In this document: one piece after another, positions 1 to 8,428 of the stretch
Layout: every line of letters begins with the position of its first letter
How positions within the stretch are numbered: the stretch's first letter is position 1
Source: a virus
Direction: 5' to 3' (one strand)
Virus record (IMG/VR): IMGVR_UViG_3300049433_000130
Span: 1-36,386 of that record
Length of the DNA: 36,386 nucleotides
The notes under the pieces: model-generated
Told to the model about the DNA's origin: nothing
The model's input: only the letters and a program-made list of their open reading frames with translations
Database searches by the model: none
Program-made: the position numbers and the translations under genes

Positions 1-119
1 CCGCGTCGCGCACCAGCCGCAGCGGCGGCACCCGCCGGCGGGTGGCCCCGACCGTGACCGCAACCCCGCCTGTGACCGTCACGACCGAGAGGTACTGCCA
101 GCGCCCCGCGCGCTGCCCG
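1..119. repeat. Terminal overlap, left copy (contig closes on itself)
   Basis: Bases 47-119 are identical to 36314-36386. Bases 1-46 line up without gaps with 36268-36313 but differ at 11 positions. All 11 are transversions and every changed base here is G or C (A to C four times, T to G three, G to C two, C to G two). This fits an assembly overlap of a circular or circularly permuted genome with poor-quality bases at the contig start. A true sequence variant is less likely. Confidence 0.9.
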
Positions 120-181
120 GACCTAACGAACGGCGCGCCGAGGGCGCTTGCGATGGGTTCGCCGATTTTCGCCGCCGTCAT
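1..181 (-). CDS. Small tail/virion protein, 5' part of a gene crossing the contig join
   Basis: The ATG at 179-181 overlaps the TGA of the upstream gene (ATGA), the coupling used throughout this operon. The frame runs left to the join and continues in the right-hand end to a stop at 36161. Joined, it gives about 101 residues, starting MTAAKIGEP and ending GTYLVAIA. It is rich in V, T, G and A with short beta-prone stretches, as in small structural tail proteins. No family was recognised. Bases 1-46 carry the doubtful copy of the overlap, so residues read there differ from the right-hand copy; the right-hand copy should be preferred. Confidence 0.75.
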   Translation of the reverse strand, partial: MTAAKIGEPIASALGAPFVRSGQRAGRWQYLSVVTVTGGVAVTVGATRRRVPPLRLVRDA

Positions 182-891
182 TCGCCAATTGCCATCCAGG
201 AGAAGGTGAAGCTCCCTGCCGAGGTGGCAGCGACGCATCCGGTAAAGGCCGACGCGGAACGAGATTGCGTGAAAATACCGGTCGCCGCCGACCCGCCTGG
301 CGAGGCAATAAAGCCGTAGACAAGATCGGGTGCGCTTGTGAATGCTTTAGAAAAGTTTGTAGAGGCCGCACAGCTACTCCCGCCTACGTTTGCACCCGTA
401 GCGAGCGAGCCGTGCTCAATATGTGTATTTGTACTACCTGCGGTACTGTTCGCGTCGTAAGGGAGCGTGTATGTCGTCCCAGACGTCTGCTTTATTGCGC
501 CGGTCGAGGTCGATCCAGCATTACTCACGGTGCTGCTGAACGTGCCTGTTGTGCCAGAGACGCCTGCGCTGAAGTTTCCTGTCGTCCCTGAAACCGGCCC
601 GCCAGCCGCAACTCCGTTGGGAAACGTGTAGAGCTGAGATCCTCCGAAGGTCGCTTGAGTCCCGTTTGTCGGAAGGATCTGCGAGGCGTAGAATCCCGCC
701 GCACCGACGTTTGTGTTGTCGATGTTGTTCAAGCACCCGGAGAACGTCGAGGGGTTACTGTTGAGCACAGCGGCGGTGAGCGTTTGCCCGGCTGTGAACG
801 TCATCGACGGCGAACACGGCGACGCCTGCGCGAGGGCAGTTGTTGCACAAAATGTAACGACTGCCGAGATCAATGTGAGAATCCGTTTCAT
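178..891 (-). CDS. Secreted-type repeat-rich virion or adhesin protein with signal peptide
   Basis: The protein has 237 residues. The start was chosen at the ATG that overlaps the upstream TGA (ATGA). The N-terminus MKRILTLISAVVTFCATTALAQA is a textbook export signal: two basic residues, a hydrophobic core and an A-x-A cleavage site near residue 23. The body is rich in G, S, T and A, with repeated GT/TTG-type segments around residues 95-130 and a few cysteines. It is the second-last gene of the tail cluster, next to nozzle-like and fibre-like genes, so a tail-tip or surface-adhesion role is inferred. An export signal is unusual in a phage structural gene. The enzymatic function is unknown. 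Confidence 0.75.
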   Translation of the reverse strand: MKRILTLISAVVTFCATTALAQASPCSPSMTFTAGQTLTAAVLNSNPSTFSGCLNNIDNTNVGAAGFYASQILPTNGTQATFGGSQLYTFPNGVAAGGPVSGTTGNFSAGVSGTTGTFSSTVSNAGSTSTGAIKQTSGTTYTLPYDANSTAGSTNTHIEHGSLATGANVGGSSCAASTNFSKAFTSAPDLVYGFIASPGGSAATGIFTQSRSASAFTGCVAATSAGSFTFSWMAIGE

Positions 892-2621
892 GAAATTATT
901 GCCTCCTGCGATGACACGTTGATGATATAGCCAAGCGTGTTCCAAGGATAAATACTCGACTCTTGAAAGCTGACTTGCAGTACGTTTCCGCGCGCGTCGT
1001 TCTGCGCGTACCCTCGGATGATTTGGAACGCCTGCTGACCCGTGCCTCCACCGATTACTGCCGTCCCCACGACCGCTGACCCGACGACGTTTCCAGAGCC
1101 TTGATACACGGGAGAAGGGATCGTTGTAGCCGTACTATCGTACGTCGTCGCATAGTTTGCGGTGATCGAGAAGAGAAAGTTCAGCGCTTCACTTACTTGC
1201 GGATTCACAAGCGAGATCGCAAGCGCGACGTTGTCGCACGTCTTTACACTATCGGGGGAGCTGTCGCCAAGCTCCGGCTCAAAGAAGTCCGATTTGCCGG
1301 AGATGATCGTACCGATCGCTCCGCCGAAGTCGCCGGTGAGCGAGCCGAAGATGCCGGTTTTATCAATGGAGCCCGAGCCCCAGACGAAATTTCCGACATC
1401 CGCAGGACCGCGTAATGGTGCAACCCCTGCTACGTTCATATTCCGAATCTCGCCTACACACGGCAGCCCGTCTGCGTCTTTGAAGAGGAAGTCAAACCAC
1501 ACACCTGCATTCGGATATCCAAGCGGAGCCGCGATATTCGGCTGTTGTGGCGTGAGCAACCCGCCATTGTCGTAAAAGAGCAAATACTTCGATCCGAACC
1601 GCACGCCGACCGCATTCGTGCGATTGAGAATCGCCGCAAGCGGTCCATCGAAAAGATCGGGATTATTATCAGAGATCGGTCGGGGCACTTCTTGATTGCC
1701 ATACTTCTTCAGCCCGTTGAGATCGATAGCGTAAACTCCATCAATACCGAGAAAAACGTGAAACGTATCGAAGTTCACTACCGAGCTTGGTGAATTCGTT
1801 CCCACGGAAGCAGAGAGCAGCGTTATGGCCCATGGCCCGACGTCGCCATAATATCCGACGTATTGGAACGCGTAGATCGCAGACTGCTTATAGACAATCA
1901 TCGCATTCCCAAGTGGTACAAGTGCGGTGATGCTCCCTCCCGCGATCCCATCGTTGTACCCGATGAGATAAGGAATATACGAAGCGCCTGGTAACTGCCC
2001 GCCAAAGGTGAACGACTCCGGAGTGTTCGGGTCACTCACGTAAACTCCGGTCGGCTCCGTCGGTTCACCCGCATACCAAAGAGAATTGTTTAGGGTTGCA
2101 ACGCAGGTCGGAGTAATCGTCGCGCTGCCGGAATGATTCAGAGGAGCCGTGCCGACCGTTGCGATGGAGTTTCCCGGGCCTTTCCAAGTCTTCGGCGCGT
2201 CCACCCCGTTAACGATAAACGCGGCATTCGCGGTGAGAGTCGGGTCATACATCTGCGCGACTTGAATCGGACTCGCAGAGCTGCCGAGAGAGCCGATGTT
2301 CGTATACGCAGCATCACTCGTTCGCGCGGCGTAGAGCGCGTTGTTCGTCTGCGCGATGATGCTCGTGACGCCGACGAACCGTGCGCTCGCCATTCCTTTT
2401 ATCGCTGCGCCAGAGCCCGTTGCTCCGCTCATGGTTATCGCGGGAGTGCTGCCAGGACGCTTGCCGACCGTGTGCCCCGCGAACATCCACGTATTAATTG
2501 AAGCGGAAAGCTCGTTTCGCGCAAGCGCGTGAGTATCTTTCCGCGTGTTGCGACCGCCGCCGAGATCGGCGTAGTAGACTTTGTACGGCCCCTTGTTCTT
2601 CGTTGCGGTTTCAGAGGCCAT
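888..2621 (-). CDS. Tail nozzle/stabilisation-like protein (P22 gp10-type candidate)
   Basis: The 577-residue protein starts at an ATG 11 bp inside the end of the adaptor-like gene; the frame is open further upstream, but that part is antisense noise over the neighbour. The sequence is beta-rich. Segments such as GVYVSDPNTPESF, AIYAFQYVG and FLGIDGVYAIDLNG resemble propeller-like blades of podovirus tail accessory proteins that follow the adaptor and close the tail tube. Position (adaptor, nozzle, fibre-type genes) supports this. Residues 1-40 contain a conserved-looking KNKGPYKVYYADLGGG. The family call rests on pattern and order, not on a search. Confidence 0.6.
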   Translation of the reverse strand: MASETATKNKGPYKVYYADLGGGRNTRKDTHALARNELSASINTWMFAGHTVGKRPGSTPAITMSGATGSGAAIKGMASARFVGVTSIIAQTNNALYAARTSDAAYTNIGSLGSSASPIQVAQMYDPTLTANAAFIVNGVDAPKTWKGPGNSIATVGTAPLNHSGSATITPTCVATLNNSLWYAGEPTEPTGVYVSDPNTPESFTFGGQLPGASYIPYLIGYNDGIAGGSITALVPLGNAMIVYKQSAIYAFQYVGYYGDVGPWAITLLSASVGTNSPSSVVNFDTFHVFLGIDGVYAIDLNGLKKYGNQEVPRPISDNNPDLFDGPLAAILNRTNAVGVRFGSKYLLFYDNGGLLTPQQPNIAAPLGYPNAGVWFDFLFKDADGLPCVGEIRNMNVAGVAPLRGPADVGNFVWGSGSIDKTGIFGSLTGDFGGAIGTIISGKSDFFEPELGDSSPDSVKTCDNVALAISLVNPQVSEALNFLFSITANYATTYDSTATTIPSPVYQGSGNVVGSAVVGTAVIGGGTGQQAFQIIRGYAQNDARGNVLQVSFQESSIYPWNTLGYIINVSSQEAIIS

Positions 2622-3405
2622 ACGCGAGTCCGCCGAACACCGGGAACGTCGGCTGATCGGTGAATTGCTGCACGTCGCCGAGGGACGTGCAGCGGAAGTT
2701 TTCGCGAAGGCGCTCGACCTCTTCCATGTAGAGCGAGCGGTGCATCTTCGCATCGTCGGTGGAATTGTTTTTGTAGCAGAGTCGGAAACACGCCCAATGC
2801 CCGATCGCTGCCGCTGCATCGTCGGGAAGGAGAATACTGTCGCTCTGCGCGACGAGCGTGGGAACCTGAGACACCCCCGGAGTCGGGATGGCAGGGTACA
2901 CAATCGTGATTATGTCGCCTGACTCGACCGGGTTCGGGTAAAGTTCAAGCGTCCGCCGCTGCGGCCCGACTGCGGCAACGCGCGGATAGAGCCCCGCAGA
3001 GTTCGCGCGAAGATATCCTTGTCCCGTAAGGCGCAAGAAGGATTCCCACGAGACGAGAGACTCCCCCGGCTCGAATCGAATCGCGCTCGTCGATCCGAGC
3101 GGCAAGTAGAATACGTCAAAGACGCGGCCCGCCATCATTTGCGGATCGCCCGCGGGCGGGATCGCGTAGGACGCGATCCCCGCCGTCGTCGTGAGCGTAA
3201 ATTGTGCGGTAGTAAGGCGAAGCTCCCAAAGGGCGGTACAGATGCGCTTATATCCCTCGTTGATAAAGTAATCGACTTCGCCTTGCCCGACTTGCGCGTT
3301 TACAAGCGAGCCCCATTGAGGATACGCGCCAATGCCGAAGTTGATCCCCGGCTGCTGTAATGCCGAGAGAACGATATTTTCAATGTCGCCGAGTGCCGTT
3401 GCCAT
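2611..3405 (-). CDS. Head-tail adaptor-like protein
   Basis: The protein has 264 residues. The N-terminal helical part (LGDIENIVLSAL, then EVDYFINEGYKRICTALWEL near residues 44-64) is typical of podovirus adaptor proteins that dock under the portal. A beta-rich middle (AQFTLTTTAGIASYAIPP) and a C-terminal helix rich in charged residues (MHRSLYMEEVERLREN) follow. In P22-like phages such a protein is followed by the nozzle gene, as here. The start has a purine-rich site (AAGGGGCCAAGG) upstream. Assignment is by composition and synteny. Confidence 0.6.
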   Translation of the reverse strand: MATALGDIENIVLSALQQPGINFGIGAYPQWGSLVNAQVGQGEVDYFINEGYKRICTALWELRLTTAQFTLTTTAGIASYAIPPAGDPQMMAGRVFDVFYLPLGSTSAIRFEPGESLVSWESFLRLTGQGYLRANSAGLYPRVAAVGPQRRTLELYPNPVESGDIITIVYPAIPTPGVSQVPTLVAQSDSILLPDDAAAAIGHWACFRLCYKNNSTDDAKMHRSLYMEEVERLRENFRCTSLGDVQQFTDQPTFPVFGGLAYGL

Positions 3406-3420
3406 CCTTGGCCCCTTCCT

Positions 3421-4170
3421 TTATGGTGCGACGAAGAGCACAACGCTCGTCCCGGTAAAATTCGAGGACCCGCCGCCCCAGGTCCATCCGGCGGTGATCG
3501 CCGTGGACGTACTCGATGTGATCGGTCCTGATGCTGAGTACATCGCATTGTAGCCGTTGTTATTTCCGGTGCCGCCAGGATTCCCACCGTCGATATTCAC
3601 TGTTAGCGCCTGGCCGGTCCATCCGCCCGTGAGACTTGTGGGATTTCCCGTAGTGCTGAGATTGAGCTGCTGAATGGCTGAGATCGCGATCGGTAAGCAA
3701 TTCAAGACGGTGGGAATAGAAACGGCGGCGGTTCCGATCGTTGTCGCCGCCGTTGACGTATATTTACTAAACATTCCGTTTATCGGAGAGAAAGTATTCG
3801 CGTCCGAGACGTTTAGTATGATGCCGTTGACGGCATCTGCACTAACAGATGGAACAAAGGCATAAGCAGGAGGCTCCATGCCTGTTGCGATTTTGATAAA
3901 TACCGAAATTTGCGGACTGTTTCCGCTCGCTGCCTGCGTACCGTAGAGCGACCATCCAAGAGGAGCGGTAAAAGTTTGCCCGCCGCAGGAGAGCAGCGCA
4001 ATGAGCAAGTTTCCGGCAACGATCGACGCAGGCGCATTGATCGTTGCCGTTCCACCAAGCGTAAGATTATTCGTTCCCGTAGACTTCGAGCCGATCGTCG
4101 GACCACTTGCGATCGGCACTTGGTCAAATGGGGAGAGCAATGTCCGACTCGTGCCAATCAAGAGCGGCAT
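3421..4170 (-). CDS. Beta-rich virion protein, possibly carbohydrate-binding
   Basis: The 249-residue protein is dominated by T, S, G, A and hydrophobic beta strands: INAPASIVAGNLLIALLSC, then GWSLYGT, WTGQAL and a final TGTSVVLFVAP. The pattern, with aromatic residues between loops, resembles phage and bacterial beta-sandwich domains on tail fibres or capsid decorations. It lies 5 bp after the repeat-rich fibre-like gene and 15 bp before the adaptor gene in the same operon. No catalytic motif is visible. The function is inferred only from composition and place. Confidence 0.6.
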   Translation of the reverse strand: MPLLIGTSRTLLSPFDQVPIASGPTIGSKSTGTNNLTLGGTATINAPASIVAGNLLIALLSCGGQTFTAPLGWSLYGTQAASGNSPQISVFIKIATGMEPPAYAFVPSVSADAVNGIILNVSDANTFSPINGMFSKYTSTAATTIGTAAVSIPTVLNCLPIAISAIQQLNLSTTGNPTSLTGGWTGQALTVNIDGGNPGGTGNNNGYNAMYSASGPITSSTSTAITAGWTWGGGSSNFTGTSVVLFVAP

Positions 4171-4175
4171 CGGCG

Positions 4176-5459
4176 TTAATCCTGCAATATCCCTAAGGCC
4201 AATGTTAAATCCGTCGTCGCTGTGAACGTCGGCGTTCCGGTTACAATGAGAATACCGTAAAGCGTCGTTGCCCCTGCGGCAAGTGTTTGCGAAATTCCGT
4301 TCAACATGTAAATCGTATGCGTTCCTAGTCCGGAGGAAAAACTCGAAAGTTGAAATGCGCCAACGAGAAACGGAATGTCATTCACGTTGATACTCGGCGC
4401 GGTTTTATCCGTCCACGTCGTATTCGTTGGGTTGCTGTCAAAAAGAAAGAGCGTAAACGTCGCCGTCTGCACACTCTTACTGCGCAGCGAAATAGATTCA
4501 AGGACGCCGCTGCCTGCGGTGAGAAGCGCGGAACTGAACGTGATTTTTCCGCCGACGACGTTCCCCGTCGTATAAGCTGAAGAAGCCGTTACCGTTAATG
4601 CGGTCGCAATCTTTGCGGTCTTCCCGCCGACGTTCCCGATGTTTGCTGTACTCGCAACGAGTGCGGGAAGCGTCGCAAGACTGACAGGTTGCGCCGTGCC
4701 GCCTGCGATGCCCTGGACGCTCACGACCTGGCTCGAAGCCGTTCCGGCAGTCCCGACCACGATCTGATTCGCGGACGTGGCAGCCCCTGTGGGTAAGGGG
4801 AGTGCCGTCGCGGAGATCGGCTGGACCGTCTGCCAGAAGGTCCCGGTAACGGGAATTCCGACTCCGCTCGATGAGCCTTGCACGGTGATGAGGTTCGTGC
4901 CGGAGACGCCCGCCGTCGTAAGAGAGGGAAAGCCAACCCCGGCGTTGACGATCCCGATGGTCGCCGCACCCGTCGTAAGAGCGGGGAACGAGGCAAGCGA
5001 AACGGGTTGGGTCGCCTGGTAGAATACGCCGGAGACGGGGACCGCTGTCCCGGAGGGCGAGCCTTGGATCGTAGTGAGCAGGGTTCCGGGGGTACCGGGG
5101 GCTGAGGCCGTGGGGAAGCCGGTCCCGGCATTTGCCGTGACCGTCCCGGTCGTTGTGAACGACCCCGAGACGGGGATCGGGGTGCCGCCCGTGACCCCCT
5201 GAACCGCCAGGGCGTACGCGCCGACTCCGCCAGGAGCGAGGACCGCCGCTTGATTCGTACCTGTCGTCGGGTCGGCGATCGTTACCGCACCGCCGCTTCC
5301 GCCGCCGCCGCCCGCCTTTACGTTAACACAAAGATTTCCCGCCGCATCACACTGGAGATTCCGGTAGCCGTCTACGGTGAGGTTCGGCGGGCCGCTTACG
5401 AGGTATTGCGCTACGCCAAGGCGCGCGCCGCCATCCGTGTACGGTGAACTTGCGCCCAT
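4176..5459 (-). CDS. Repeat-containing tail fibre/structural protein
   Basis: The protein has 427 residues. After a short N-terminal domain (residues 1-45, with LNVDGYRNLQC-like sequence and a glycine run AGGGGGSGG) it carries about four imperfect repeats of roughly 60 residues. Each includes VQG-x3-G-x-P-x-PVSG or QPVSLAxLPAL. The C-terminal 150 residues form a different beta-rich domain ending LTLALGILQD. Such V/T/G repeats with a Gly hinge are common in virion proteins that bind the capsid or the cell surface. The name is inferred from this architecture. Confidence 0.65.
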   Translation of the reverse strand: MGASSPYTDGGARLGVAQYLVSGPPNLTVDGYRNLQCDAAGNLCVNVKAGGGGGSGGAVTIADPTTGTNQAAVLAPGGVGAYALAVQGVTGGTPIPVSGSFTTTGTVTANAGTGFPTASAPGTPGTLLTTIQGSPSGTAVPVSGVFYQATQPVSLASFPALTTGAATIGIVNAGVGFPSLTTAGVSGTNLITVQGSSSGVGIPVTGTFWQTVQPISATALPLPTGAATSANQIVVGTAGTASSQVVSVQGIAGGTAQPVSLATLPALVASTANIGNVGGKTAKIATALTVTASSAYTTGNVVGGKITFSSALLTAGSGVLESISLRSKSVQTATFTLFLFDSNPTNTTWTDKTAPSINVNDIPFLVGAFQLSSFSSGLGTHTIYMLNGISQTLAAGATTLYGILIVTGTPTFTATTDLTLALGILQD

Positions 5460-5462
5460 AAC

Positions 5463-5660
5463 TTAGCCATGCTCGCCGGGATCGAACAGGCCGATTTCAT
5501 GGAGGCTTGGAGCCTCGCCCTGGTCGATGTAGAGCCGCTCTCCGAGCCCGACGCCGGGGGCACCTGCGACATACTTAAACTCCGGGTAGGCTCCCTCGCG
5601 ATCTGGACGACCGGAAGCAAGCTCATCGTCGTGCTCGCCGTTGCCTCGATCAATCGCCAT
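5463..5660 (-). CDS. Small acidic protein of unknown function in virion operon
   Basis: It has 65 residues, starting MAIDRGNGEHDDEL, acidic and proline/glycine-rich (FKYVAGAPGVGLGERLYIDQ). It fits exactly between its neighbours, with 2-3 bp gaps, which argues that the frame is translated. No domain is recognised. The C-terminal LHEIGLFDPGEHG has no known match in memory. Confidence 0.55.
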   Translation of the reverse strand: MAIDRGNGEHDDELASGRPDREGAYPEFKYVAGAPGVGLGERLYIDQGEAPSLHEIGLFDPGEHG

Positions 5661-5662
5661 AG

Positions 5663-6382
5663 CTACGCTACTTTCTGCGGCGTCTTTTTTTGACGGGATT
5701 CGATTTCATTTGCCAGGTTCCGGAGCTGCTCCACAGTAAAAGTCTCAATTCCTGGCGGCGAGGCTGCCACGTTTGTCGTTGTAGCGGTGGGAACAATAAC
5801 ATCGTCTTGCCACCTAAACCAATCCCACGGACGGAATGAGAGTCTATCTGTCGTCTGCCCGCGACCGTCAACTGACTGAATATGCACACGCGGAACGGGA
5901 GGTGGCCCGATCTTGGTTGTGTCGGGGCCTTCTTCGCCACGGCGGAGATGCGATAGCCCGCTCGGGCCGGTCTGCGGGAAGCGCCAGTTGCCCCATTTCA
6001 TTGCGATCCGATTGCGCTCGTAGTTGAACGTCTCGTCCGGCGGCGTGTTCGGTGCGCTCTCTTTTGGATAGCGCCAATCTCCGAACCAGAGAACTACGGC
6101 CTCGAAAGGAAGAAGCAGGCCGTTCTTCTCCGGGTCGGAGACGAGAAAGCTCCACTCGATTCGCTTGCCGGGGATGAAGCGATTCATCGGGCGAGGGACC
6201 GTGTCGCTGTGCGAGCCGACGTCTACGAGGTCGTCCCCGCTTACGCGCTCGCCGCCGATGACGACGTTTCCGCCGCCGCCGACTTCACGCGCAGGGGTCG
6301 AGCCGAAGCGAATCGTCACCGGCATTTCCTTACCGGTGTTGTCCTTCGCCCAGGGCTCTTCGAGCGTGACGCGCAGGTCCAT
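5663..6382 (-). CDS. Unknown virion-operon protein
   Basis: The protein has 239 residues from the ATG that shares one base with the upstream TGA (TGATG); an in-frame TTG one codon earlier is less likely. The middle is rich in W and P (VVLWFGDWRYP, MKWGNWRFP, RPWDWFRW), suggesting a compact folded domain. The C-terminal 40 residues are a likely helix (FTVEQLRNLANEIESRQ) with a basic tail. It lies between a probable capsid decoration gene and fibre genes. The family is not recognised. Confidence 0.65.
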   Translation of the reverse strand: MDLRVTLEEPWAKDNTGKEMPVTIRFGSTPAREVGGGGNVVIGGERVSGDDLVDVGSHSDTVPRPMNRFIPGKRIEWSFLVSDPEKNGLLLPFEAVVLWFGDWRYPKESAPNTPPDETFNYERNRIAMKWGNWRFPQTGPSGLSHLRRGEEGPDTTKIGPPPVPRVHIQSVDGRGQTTDRLSFRPWDWFRWQDDVIVPTATTTNVAASPPGIETFTVEQLRNLANEIESRQKKTPQKVA

Positions 6383-7146
6383 CAACCGATTCCGTTCAGG
6401 TCGGCAAAGACGACCGCTTGCGTATTGCTCGACGCGGGCACGGGAATGATCGCTGCACCGACCGTGCTGAGGATACCTTGCACCGTGAACGGCCCGGTAT
6501 GCGCGAAGACGAACGGCGCGGTGAAGGTCGTTGCGGTGATACTGGCGACCACCACGGTCTCTTGCAAGGTCCCTTGGTCGATCACGAGCGACATTCCGGC
6601 GATGATACCGACCATGCTCGCGGGCGTAACCGCGACACTTCCCGCTGCACTATTCGCCGCAACGGTTGTGTTGACGGGGTATGCTGCGACTTGCCCGATC
6701 GCCGTGCCGATCGCACGAGTACCGACCGTTGCGAAGATATTGCTACTCGATATGACGAGTTTCGCGCCGATCGTTATGGCAGTCCCCGCTGCAATCGCCC
6801 CGGCGAGAACGCGACCGAGGCCCTGGAATTTGCATGTCGCGATGTAAATCTGCGAAGCGCCGGTTGTATTCGTGTAGCTCGCGCCTTGGTACAGACCGAG
6901 GAGATCCCCTGCGTTTGCAGAGGTCGCTAACACGCCGCGATCGGTCACGCGCGCGCTCTGGAAAAGCTTGCTCGGGTTTACATCCTGCGGCGCGTAACCG
7001 CCAGGAAGCTGCGTAAGGTCGCGGCAGATCGGCGTTCCCTGCGCAAGTACGCCGTTGTTCGCAAGGGAGATTCCAATGAGGATGTCGTCACCCTGAACGC
7101 CTGCGTTCAGGCCGTCGGTAGCGACGAAGTTTTTATTGATGCCCAT
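6382..7146 (-). CDS. Probable capsid decoration or minor head protein
   Basis: The 254-residue protein is beta-rich and low in charge: LAGAIAAGTAITIGAKLVIS, then AAGSVAVTPASMVGIIAGMSLVIDQG. Runs of alternating V/T/A resemble head-decoration and stabilising proteins that follow major capsid genes. It starts with a one-base stop/start overlap (TAATG) after a 78-residue gene that follows the major capsid gene. The role is inferred from place and composition. Confidence 0.6.
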   Translation of the reverse strand: MGINKNFVATDGLNAGVQGDDILIGISLANNGVLAQGTPICRDLTQLPGGYAPQDVNPSKLFQSARVTDRGVLATSANAGDLLGLYQGASYTNTTGASQIYIATCKFQGLGRVLAGAIAAGTAITIGAKLVISSSNIFATVGTRAIGTAIGQVAAYPVNTTVAANSAAGSVAVTPASMVGIIAGMSLVIDQGTLQETVVVASITATTFTAPFVFAHTGPFTVQGILSTVGAAIIPVPASSNTQAVVFADLNGIG

Positions 7147-7382
7147 TAGCCGCGTTCGCCCTTCCCGAAGAAGTGATTCGGTATGCCGTTACCGCTCGTG
7201 CGCGGGCTCTTGCCGTCGAGCTGTCCGCTGCCGGGTTCTCCCGGCCCGCCGCGCATTGCGGGTGGAGGTGGAGCTCCGGTGATACCGTTGCTCATAAATG
7301 CGCTGGAGAATACGACCCCTGCGCTCGTTTCATAGTACGGCTTATCGGGGCCGGGGCGGTTGCCTGTTTCATTCTTTGACAT
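7146..7382 (-). CDS. Small Gly/Pro-rich protein next to the capsid gene
   Basis: It has 78 residues, beginning MSKNETGNRPGPDKPYYE. The start was chosen at the ATG preceded by GGAGAGA; the frame extends further upstream only into the capsid gene. The sequence is low-complexity and probably disordered (GAPPPPAMRGGPGEPGSGQ). It sits 11 bp after the major capsid gene and overlaps the next gene by one base. It may be a small head component; no family is known. Confidence 0.65.
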   Translation of the reverse strand: MSKNETGNRPGPDKPYYETSAGVVFSSAFMSNGITGAPPPPAMRGGPGEPGSGQLDGKSPRTSGNGIPNHFFGKGERG

Positions 7383-7393
7383 ATTCTCTCTCC

Positions 7394-8425
7394 CTAGTAG
7401 TTCTGGAGCCAAGCTGCCCAATGAGCAGCCGGTTTCAGTACGACCATATTTGCAAACCACAGAATACGTGTGAATATCACAAGATTATTCTGCCCAATCT
7501 GCCAATCAAGCGTTATGAAATTCACGTTCGGATTCACGACGAGCTTCAGGTACGTCGAATTTATTCCGTACATGTAACCGCCGCTGTTGTTCCCGCTTCC
7601 CGGAGGCGTTCCAGGCGTTGCGATCCCCGTCGGTATTGCGTTGTCAAGGAAAAGCGGATTGCCGTTGAACACCAGATCATTGCCGCCCGCAGTCCTCGCA
7701 AGTTCTGGTTGAACGTAACGATCTTGCGGGAAGAGCGATTGAATTAATCCGCCGAACGCTGCGATGTTTGCGAAGTACGCATCTGGCCTGCTGCCGTCTA
7801 CCGACGCTTGCAAGTCGAGCGTATGCAAGTTTGCGATGAGGTTTGCAGACGTACCGTTTGCGATGCTGTAGTTGACTTGCGATTTCCACTTCGCGCCTAA
7901 TTGAGCGCGAGAGAAGCCTGCATACGTTGGCGCAACGGTGCCGTCGTCGATGCCCTCTGCTAGCCCTTGCAGGCCCTTCGGATTGATCGCGGTCGTGTTC
8001 GTAACGGTATCGCTTGAAATTTTATCGACGAGCGACATTTTTGTGATGTCGAGTTGAACGTCGAGGAGATTCGCAATCGCTTCCGGGCTGTCGTTGTTAT
8101 CGAATACGTCGGTTAGCGGTATTGCGAGCGCGTCGGTGTACCGACGCCAGCCGAGTGCTGGTCGCACGATGTTCCCGTTCATGGTGCTGATCGGGAGGTT
8201 GTCGTCTCCGTCGAACGTCGTCGTGTTCGGGCTCTGTCCGATATTGATCGGCCAAGTTAACGCCGCTGTACCCTTGACGTCATCGACCATGCCGCGTGTG
8301 CGAAGGTATTGATAAAACTTCTTCGCCTTGAATACGGTGTCGATGATCTTGCGCGTGACGAAGCCTTCGCGTGTGAGGCTCTGAAAGGCATTGAGGTAGA
8401 TGTACTGTGAGCTAATGTCCGCCAT
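7394..8425 (-). CDS. Major capsid protein
   Basis: The protein has 343 residues, a usual size for an HK97-fold capsid protein. Features that fit are an N-terminal helical arm (FQSLTREGFVTRKIIDTVFKA), a central segment with a long spine-type helix (PEAIANLLDVQLDITKMSLVD near residues 113-133) and a beta-rich C-terminal half ending in W/F-rich strands (FTRILWFANMVVLKPAAHW). It directly follows the scaffold-like coiled-coil gene by 3 bp, the standard head-gene order. A specific family within the fold cannot be named from sight. Confidence 0.75.
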   Translation of the reverse strand: MADISSQYIYLNAFQSLTREGFVTRKIIDTVFKAKKFYQYLRTRGMVDDVKGTAALTWPINIGQSPNTTTFDGDDNLPISTMNGNIVRPALGWRRYTDALAIPLTDVFDNNDSPEAIANLLDVQLDITKMSLVDKISSDTVTNTTAINPKGLQGLAEGIDDGTVAPTYAGFSRAQLGAKWKSQVNYSIANGTSANLIANLHTLDLQASVDGSRPDAYFANIAAFGGLIQSLFPQDRYVQPELARTAGGNDLVFNGNPLFLDNAIPTGIATPGTPPGSGNNSGGYMYGINSTYLKLVVNPNVNFITLDWQIGQNNLVIFTRILWFANMVVLKPAAHWAAWLQNY

Positions 8426-8428
8426 GAC

